Origin: Chrysomallon squamiferum | Lineage: Eukaryota; Mollusca; Gastropoda; Neomphalida; Peltospiridae | NCBI GenBank assembly: GCA_012295275.1 | Contig: CM022670.1 | Span: 23,005,255 to 23,069,254 of the forward strand | Reading direction: 5' to 3' | DNA length: 64,000 nt | Program-made: the position numbers and the translations under genes | The notes under the pieces: generated by a model | Told to the model about the DNA's origin: nothing | The model's database searches: none | What the model saw: the letters and a program-made list of their open reading frames with translations, nothing else | In this document: positions 55,330-64,000 of the stretch, one piece after another | Layout of the letters: the number at the start of each line of letters is the position of its first letter | Position numbering within the stretch: position 1 is the first letter of the stretch

Positions 55330-55980
55330 TATAATGTCGCGGTGACCTTCCTCGGATTGCAATCATGAAATCATCGGGAGCTGCAGACCATCGTGACCAT
55401 TATCACCACCACCGTAATAACGTGCACGTCACCGCCGCGGTCGACACCCTTGATGTATTCACCGTGACTGTCCTGATAAAACGTTATCTCGAAGGCAGAC
55501 GCCCCACAGCTATGACAGCGAAGAAATTAAAATCATCACTATCTCGTTGCTGTTTAATGAACACGTTTTATTCGCGGCTTTACCGGCGTAATGGTTACTA
55601 GATGCCCCTGATTTGCACACAAGAGGTGGCTCGGTGTATCAATTACCCAAATCGATTAATGCGAAAATTTGGCCCATACTCTCGTGGTTTGCCCATCAGC
55701 AACCCGACCACGTGCTGACGACGTAAATACATATGTGGGGAAGCATTAAGCGAGAGGGAGGGAGAGAGAGAGAGAGGGATACGAGGAAGAACAAATTAAG
55801 ATGAAAACGCCGATACTAAGGATGCGTAGTAATTGGTTTTGGTTATCGCGAGAACGCAGCCACGAAGTCGCGGTGGGCCCTTCCAACTTGCCCCCATCCC
55901 CCCCCTCCGGGAGGGATGGTTTACCTGCTGCGGGTTCAGGGTTAATGTCGTCGCTAGTTCAAGACGATAGTTTATTTTAA
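55330..55980. promoter_or_regulatory. GC-rich island, candidate conserved non-coding element or enhancer
   Basis: A 650-base patch of clearly higher GC and CpG content than its flanks. It holds homeodomain-type sequence (CCCAAATCGATTAATGCG, about 55648-55665), CACGTG-like CCACGTGCT (about 55709-55717), GACGACGTAA, and a C-rich run near 55890-55910. The plus-strand frame at 55365-55601 (78 codons) has no recognisable domain and no splice context. A regulatory element is preferred over a gene, without proof. Confidence 0.35.
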
Positions 55981-57240
55981 ATGTCACAGATATACTAGAT
56001 AAAGGCCAATTGAGATTTCACAGTCTTAAATGATGTCCCTGTTGAACATATTCGTATGCCATCATCATATGATGATACCCGGCAAGACAGAATGTTGTTA
56101 ATAAAACATATAAGATGCGTTAGAGTAATAAGTAGATTTTGACGTGACGTAAAACGTAAGATATGACGTTATTAATATGACACCACACGATGAAACAAAA
56201 TTTTGTGAATCATATCATTTGATACGGCTGTAATGGTATGAATTAATATTTGCTTAACAATACCTCAAGATAATATTTATTTAATATCAAGATTATCAGG
56301 TGTCAAGCATAATTTCATAAATGATTATATGAGAATAAGTCTGCTGCGAGACTTCGTGATCCTTTTTGTTTCATTAGCATCAAGTGATGTTTATCTGTAC
56401 CTACCCGTAGACGTGCTGAGCATCTTTATCTGAAATGCTTGTATCTTGAACTCTGGAGTATTTCGGATTTTGGAATATGAGGAGAAAACCTGAAATGATA
56501 ATATAAATGAAAGAATTGATGGATGCAGAAAGAAAAAAAAGAATAAATGTGTGGGCGTGAATTAAAGACTAAAATAATGTGTATTTGATAACTCTAATCA
56601 AGTCTTTTTTCTTCTGTTTTGTATAAATAAATCTTACCATGCTTGTTTATTTCTTGTTTTGAAAAAGAAGGCTCAAAGACAAATAATTGTCACTTAACAC
56701 GATTAGTTCTTGTTTTTTTCTAATTTGTAATTCTTTCCCCTCAGAATCTCAGAATATTTATTTTCTCGATATTTTCACATTTGGAGGAAAAACATACAAA
56801 ACGAGATAAAAAACAAACAAATTTATAATTTCATCACGGGATTTGATATTTTATTATTTTTTGTTTTTAGCTGATTTTTTTTTTATTCATTTTCCTTATA
56901 GTTATTTCTCATTCCTTAGATTAATGAATTATTTTTTTTGGCTGATCATTTCACTTTTTTTTTTTGTTGTTCTTCCTCAGCAATGTTTTCTACAGAAGAT
57001 TAATTTTTGTTTTTGTACTTTTGCTGAATATTTTAACAAATTCATTAATGTCTTGCTTTGTTATTTGTATATATTATTAAACTGATTTAAAACGAAACAG
57101 CTACATCGAAAACACCACACTTTACAATACTATTCCTATGTTAAATTTATTTTAGGAAAGTGTCATGTTTAAAAAAAAAAAAAAAAAAAAAAAAATCCTT
57201 GAAAAAAAAAGAAAAAGAAAAAGAAAAAAAAAGAGAGTTA
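55981..57240. other. AT-rich stretch without a recognised gene
   Basis: No gene. Poly(A) and GAAAAA-type A-rich sequence at about 57170-57232. Confidence 0.45.
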
Positions 57241-57249
57241 GTGTATTTC

Positions 57250-57630
57250 TTGAATCTGATCTTAATAATGGTGACTGATGAAGCGCCAATGTTTGGAGTT
57301 CTGATCCGTCTGAGCTTTCAATGGAACCTTTATTCGAACGCGACTACGTACCTACATGTTTGGGCTTTGACCAACTCACGCAGCAGATATTTCCACGGCA
57401 AGTATATTACCGACAGGAAATTAGAAAATACATTGACATCGATGTGTCACTGACATTATTCAGAGGCAGTGAGCCTGAAGGTTTTTTTTTTCATCGCTCG
57501 AACAGTTGTGATGGGTAACTTGGAAAAATCAAGGAGTATGAAAACGAACAGCGAAATGGACCGTCAGCAGTCGATCACCCAGTAGTAATGACGTTGATTA
57601 GACGTGACAGGGCCAAATGAACTCTAATCG
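57250..57630. promoter_or_regulatory. Low-repeat, GC-richer patch, candidate conserved element
   Basis: Complex sequence with two plus-strand frames open at once (57160-57453 and 57321-57518), no splice logic and several TAATCG/CGATTA-like homeodomain sites near 57590-57650. It differs from the surrounding simple sequence and may be a conserved non-coding element. Confidence 0.25.
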
Positions 57631-57854
57631 AGAAATATGCTTGTCGATTAAGAAAAAAAAAAAAAAAAAAAAGCTGTGTACACATGGCTGGTAATGCTAG
57701 TTCAATCATGTTCCTTAAGCCTTTTGGTCAATCTGTCATGACGTGAAAGCAGAGCTGCTTTTACAAATGATGTAGAGCGTCATATGTATGCTGTGTTCTT
57801 CAGGAAGAAATCGTATTAAATTGATGTATTTACATTTTATATATATGGTTTATG

Positions 57855-60100
<2,246 letters not shown>

Positions 60101-60102
60101 AT

Positions 60103-60353
60103 CGCGGACACAAGTCGTAATGAATCGCGGACACAAGTCGTAATGAAACGCGGACACAAGTCGTAATGAATCGCGGACACAAGTCGTAATGAATCGCGGA
60201 CACAAGTCGTAATGAAACGCGTCGTAATGAATCGCGGACACAAGTCGTAATGAAACGCGGACACAAGTCGTAATGAATCGCGGACACAAGTCGTAATGAA
60301 TCGCGGACACAAGTCGTAATGAATCGCGGACACAAGTCGTAATGAAACGCGGA
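60103..60353. repeat. 23-bp minisatellite with a two-state variant, about 11 copies
   Basis: The unit GCGGACACAAGTCGTAATGA plus AWC repeats about eleven times. Copies differ almost only by A or T at one site (GAATCGCGG or GAAACGCGG), and one copy near 60218 has lost GGACACAA. Because 23 is not divisible by 3, all three minus-strand frames are open through the array; these are artefacts. Confidence 0.93.
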
Positions 60354-60730
60354 TTTGTTCGGATGATGGTTTTCATCGCCCGAAGCCTTTTCTTCCAGAC
60401 TTGACGTACAAATAATCGAAGTTTTGCGAGTTCTCTTAAGACTGATGCATCATTAGAAATTTGTTGTCGTATTACTCGATGCTAATTTGCTCCAATACCT
60501 CATTTATCACACAAACAGCAAAAGACAATGATGAATCGCATTTTTCAGGAAATAAAGTAACCTGAATAAAATAATATATTATTTAATAATGATGACGATG
60601 AAGGTGATGATGATGATGACGACGATGATTATGATGATGATGATAATAATAATAAGGAAAATAAAAGTATTAATGAAGTTTTCGTTTCGCTGTAATGCTA
60701 TCAAATATAATTATTCTGTTTTAACACTTT

Positions 60731-60833
<103 letters not shown>

Positions 60834-61412
60834 TACACAAACATACTCATATAAAAAAAGAAGATATAGTGTTTAAATAAAACAGAAACCATTCTTTATT
60901 ATTTTTGTTCTGTTTGATGTCAAAATTGTTTAATGTCATGGAACAGTCTCATCAGGACAGAACTAATTCCAAAGAGAAATATCGCAACGGTTGAAGTTCA
61001 GCCGATGTTTTCTGCCAACCAGTGTCAGTAGCAATCAATTGAACAAAATAAATTTACGACCGAAGAACCCCGAAAATAGATCACATATTACACGAAACAC
61101 ATAAAGATATCAAAGTTAGGTTATCGTTTGAGGACGGGTAAAAAGGTTTCAGACTCTGCCCAAGCCGCCGTGAAAAAAAATGCAAAAAGCATAGAAGTCA
61201 GCTTGTGTTATTTAGAACTGTTTGCTTTATTTGGACATTGTAGCAAGATTGAAAGATCTACGACTTTCACAAAATGCCAAGGACCATAACACCACATTTA
61301 ACATTAACGAATAGTTTTTAACATGGTGGTGAAATAGCTATACTCTGACCAGGACTCAGTGAACGTCCTTGAAAAACGTAAACTCAGTAAATATCGTGGA
61401 TAATTTTAAAAA

Positions 61413-62275
61413 TCACTCACTCACTCACTTATTCACAAACTCTGACCTAAGTCGTGAAGTGTCGTGAAGTGTCGTGAAGATTAACACTTCTCACTCACAT
61501 GTCGCTGACAAGTCTCGAACGTATGTCACTCATTCGCCCCAACTCAGACAGCTCAGCCATCAAGACAAACCGTTCACAGGTCGCTCAATAACCGAGGGTA
61601 ATCACGTAGCACGACGTTTTCTTTGGCTTTCAGATTTTTACATGCATTTTATATTTGTTTTTTGGTGGGAAATCTAGCACTGGCTTGTATCTATTTTAGG
61701 ATTTGAAAGTCTCTGTATGTGTGTGTATGTATGTATGTATATATGTATTTGTTCTTGTTATTGTTGTTACTGTATACCTGTATACTACTTGTGGGAAACC
61801 TGTTATGTAGAAAATCTATATTTTAAATTCAGAAAAATAAAAAAATAAAAATAAAGATAAAAAGCCCTGTTTTTATTAATGTGTTAAAAATGGCAGAAAG
61901 ACGTGAAGGAAACAAGGATAGAGAAATGAAACAGAAGAGTTTTAGTAACTTAGCACTCATTTTGTGAAATGCGCGTTAACCAGACTCAGTACATTTTTCG
62001 TAACAAATACATTGTGAATTATAGCAAGCAGTGTACGAATACACGTTATACAATGTTATGTAAATCCAGTACATAAATCAGCTGAGATAGAATGTACGTA
62101 ATGCTGATTTGATTACATGCATGTGTGTGTGTGGGTGTGTGTGTTATAGAAAACAAAATTAACTACATTAATTCCAGGGACGATTCACTGATTAGCAAGA
62201 AGTGTTATGTTATAAACATCTTAAAATACCTAATATATATATATGTGTGTGTGTGTGTGTATGTGTGTGTGTGTG

Positions 62276-62319
<44 letters not shown>

Positions 62320-62472
62320 CAAAAGGCTGTGGTATACGTGTCACCAGCATGAACAGGAACTAGCTCAGTTAGTTCACTGAAGAGAGTTGATCCTGTGACA
62401 CTTCACGACTCAGGTCAGAGTTCTGACCACTTTATAACCTCTCAGTTTTCTACACAGAGTGAGTGAGTGAGG
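61413..62472. mobile_element. Candidate inverted-repeat element of about 1.06 kb
   Basis: A 26-base segment AACTCTGACCTAAGTCGTGA + AGTGTC (61437-61462) recurs inverted at 62397-62422 with one mismatch. Outside both lie inverted CACTCACTCACT repeats (about 61414-61428 and 62458-62472), though the right side has about 30 extra bases between them. The inner sequence holds TG/TA repeats and no transposase. No clear target duplication was found, so element status is tentative. Confidence 0.4.
62239..62312. repeat. (TG)n-(TA)n compound microsatellite
   Basis: TA, TG and again TA units over about 75 bases. Confidence 0.9.
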
Positions 62473-63475
62473 TTTTGATTTCAGACATATAACTCAGTGA
62501 TAACAAAAATAACAACAATAATAATAATAACAGTACACATTTCACGCGATAATTATTATTCACTTCTGCTAAGGCAACCTTGAAAAAAAAAAAAAAATGA
62601 CAAAAAAAAAAAGAAAAAAAAAAAACCCCAGATAAATATGTGATATTGGAAATAAATGAAGCCTGTTTGAAAAGATTGAAAAATTCTTCATGCATGTAAA
62701 ATGAAACTAAATACATCACTAGCATAAGATTCCTAAAGCCAGTTTTCTAAAAGATCAAACGAAAGTTCTTAATACATACATCAAAACACGAAAACAGAGC
62801 TATCAAGAATCTTCCATCTTGAAAGGCTTATGTTTGGCATAATTTGGATACGGAAGAAGTACAGCTTTTGTCTGCCAAACGAAGCTTTATATATAACTTC
62901 AGAGAACAGAATCTACTTCTGATTAACACGTCAATTTTATTTTTGAAATGGATATATTGCACAAATTGCTTCGGGAATTAATTTAAAAGTCCAAAATCCA
63001 GATTCTTACGCTGATGGTTGTGAAGGACAGTTGAAGCAGAAATAGAAATGCCTCAAATAATCCGAAATGCATAAAGTGAAATGCAAGCTAATGCCTTTCA
63101 GTTGGGCATGTCATTTTTCTGATTAAGTACACTCAAAATTGCGTTCTGGAAATACCTTGCGGCAAGCAAATGCATGTCAGTGCATTTTAATGGACCGCCA
63201 TGATGGATCGAATACAGGCTGATGAAAGAAGAGGATATAGGAACGCAGCACTCAGTTTGAAATTACTACTCTGTTGTTACTACTGTTTTAACAGCAACAG
63301 CTACTGCTATTACTATCACTGGAGATGGTATTTACTATTACTACGGATGCTATTGCTATTGCTATTGCTACTCTGATACTTCAGGTACTGCTACCACTGA
63401 TACTATTAGTAATACTACCGTTACTACAACAACTACTATCACTACTGTTATTAATAATTACACTACATATTTTAT
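62473..63475. other. AT-rich stretch without a recognised gene
   Basis: A-rich at about 62583-62628. Trinucleotide TAC/TGC-like sequence at 63260-63460. No gene is recognised. Confidence 0.45.
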
Positions 63476-63602
<127 letters not shown>

Positions 63603-64000
63603 AATGATAGACAATGAGATAGTAGTAGTAGTAAAAACAGCAGCAGCTGCAGTAGTAGAAGAATATAAAACAATAATTAAAAAAAAATAATAAAAAGATT
63701 TCCAAAATTGCAATAAATCTTTTTATGAGGATTTTAAGAGCCTAAAGGATTGCTGTATTCTTGTGTTGATGATTTGTTTTTTTGTTTTTTTGTCCGGGGG
63801 GGGGGTGAAGCCATTTCGATTAAATGTAATGACCATCTTTATTCTGACATCAGTATAACGCCATGTAAGGCATTAACATGTTGTTGTTAGCTATTACACA
63901 AAGTTTAATTATTGTCTGCTTTGTGAAATATCTAACAAACGATATTTTAATAGGTCATTACATTTATGCCAAAAAAAAAAAAAAAAAAAAAAAAAAATGG

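Noticed and set aside
55365-55601. A 78-codon plus-strand frame in the GC-rich island
   Set aside because: His-rich and Arg-rich content follows from local CAC/CGT-rich composition. No splice logic or domain was found, so a regulatory island is preferred.

Overview
This is eukaryotic, intron-bearing, strongly AT-rich DNA, densely seeded with microsatellites, poly(A/T) runs and small transposon remnants. The gene content suggests a lophotrochozoan animal, most likely a mollusc. The main clues are a secreted lectin that joins a fucolectin-type F5/8C domain to a C-type lectin domain, and a membrane-anchored TTLL15-type member of the tubulin-tyrosine-ligase family. The species is not identifiable from the sequence alone.

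The left quarter is the genic part. At 1211-4372 (+) lies a six-exon lectin gene. Its first five exons splice in frame, but the junction with the last exon is off by one base next to an A5T5 run. At 7873-14845 (+) lies a complete 14-exon TTLL15-like gene of 514 codons in which every splice phase agrees, followed by a long AT-rich 3' region. A small two-exon gene on the minus strand (20308-19194) converges on it and encodes a 124-residue protein starting MGCKPS, a likely myristoylation and palmitoylation signal.

From 18 kb onward the most informative structures are mobile elements whose ends can be defined to the base. At 18174-18687 there is a 514-bp pogo/Tigger-like element with an 18-bp perfect terminal inverted repeat (TIR) and a TA target-site duplication (TSD). 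At 21426-22152 there is a 727-bp hAT-type element with a perfect 8-bp TSD (GATTAATA); it contains a 42-bp minisatellite that seems to have grown out of its own left terminus. At 29189-30231 there is a 1043-bp foldback-like element with arms of about 265 bp, terminal iterations of a GGAAAAAATGGCA motif, a microsatellite loop and an 8-bp TSD (CTGGGATG). A decayed RTE-like retrotransposon lies around 47.4-49.1 kb (-). A further inverted-repeat structure spans 61413-62472.

The rest (22-64 kb) is mostly gene-poor and looks like long introns or intergenic DNA. It has a few GC- and CpG-richer islands. One, at 34.9-35.45 kb, ends in a short ORF with a strong splice donor and is probably the start of a plus-strand gene. 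Others, at 37.83-38.33, 38.69-38.90, 55.33-55.98 and 57.25-57.63 kb, look like candidate conserved non-coding or regulatory elements. Several minisatellites and long (AG/CT)n tracts complete the window. No rRNA, tRNA or CRISPR was recognised.
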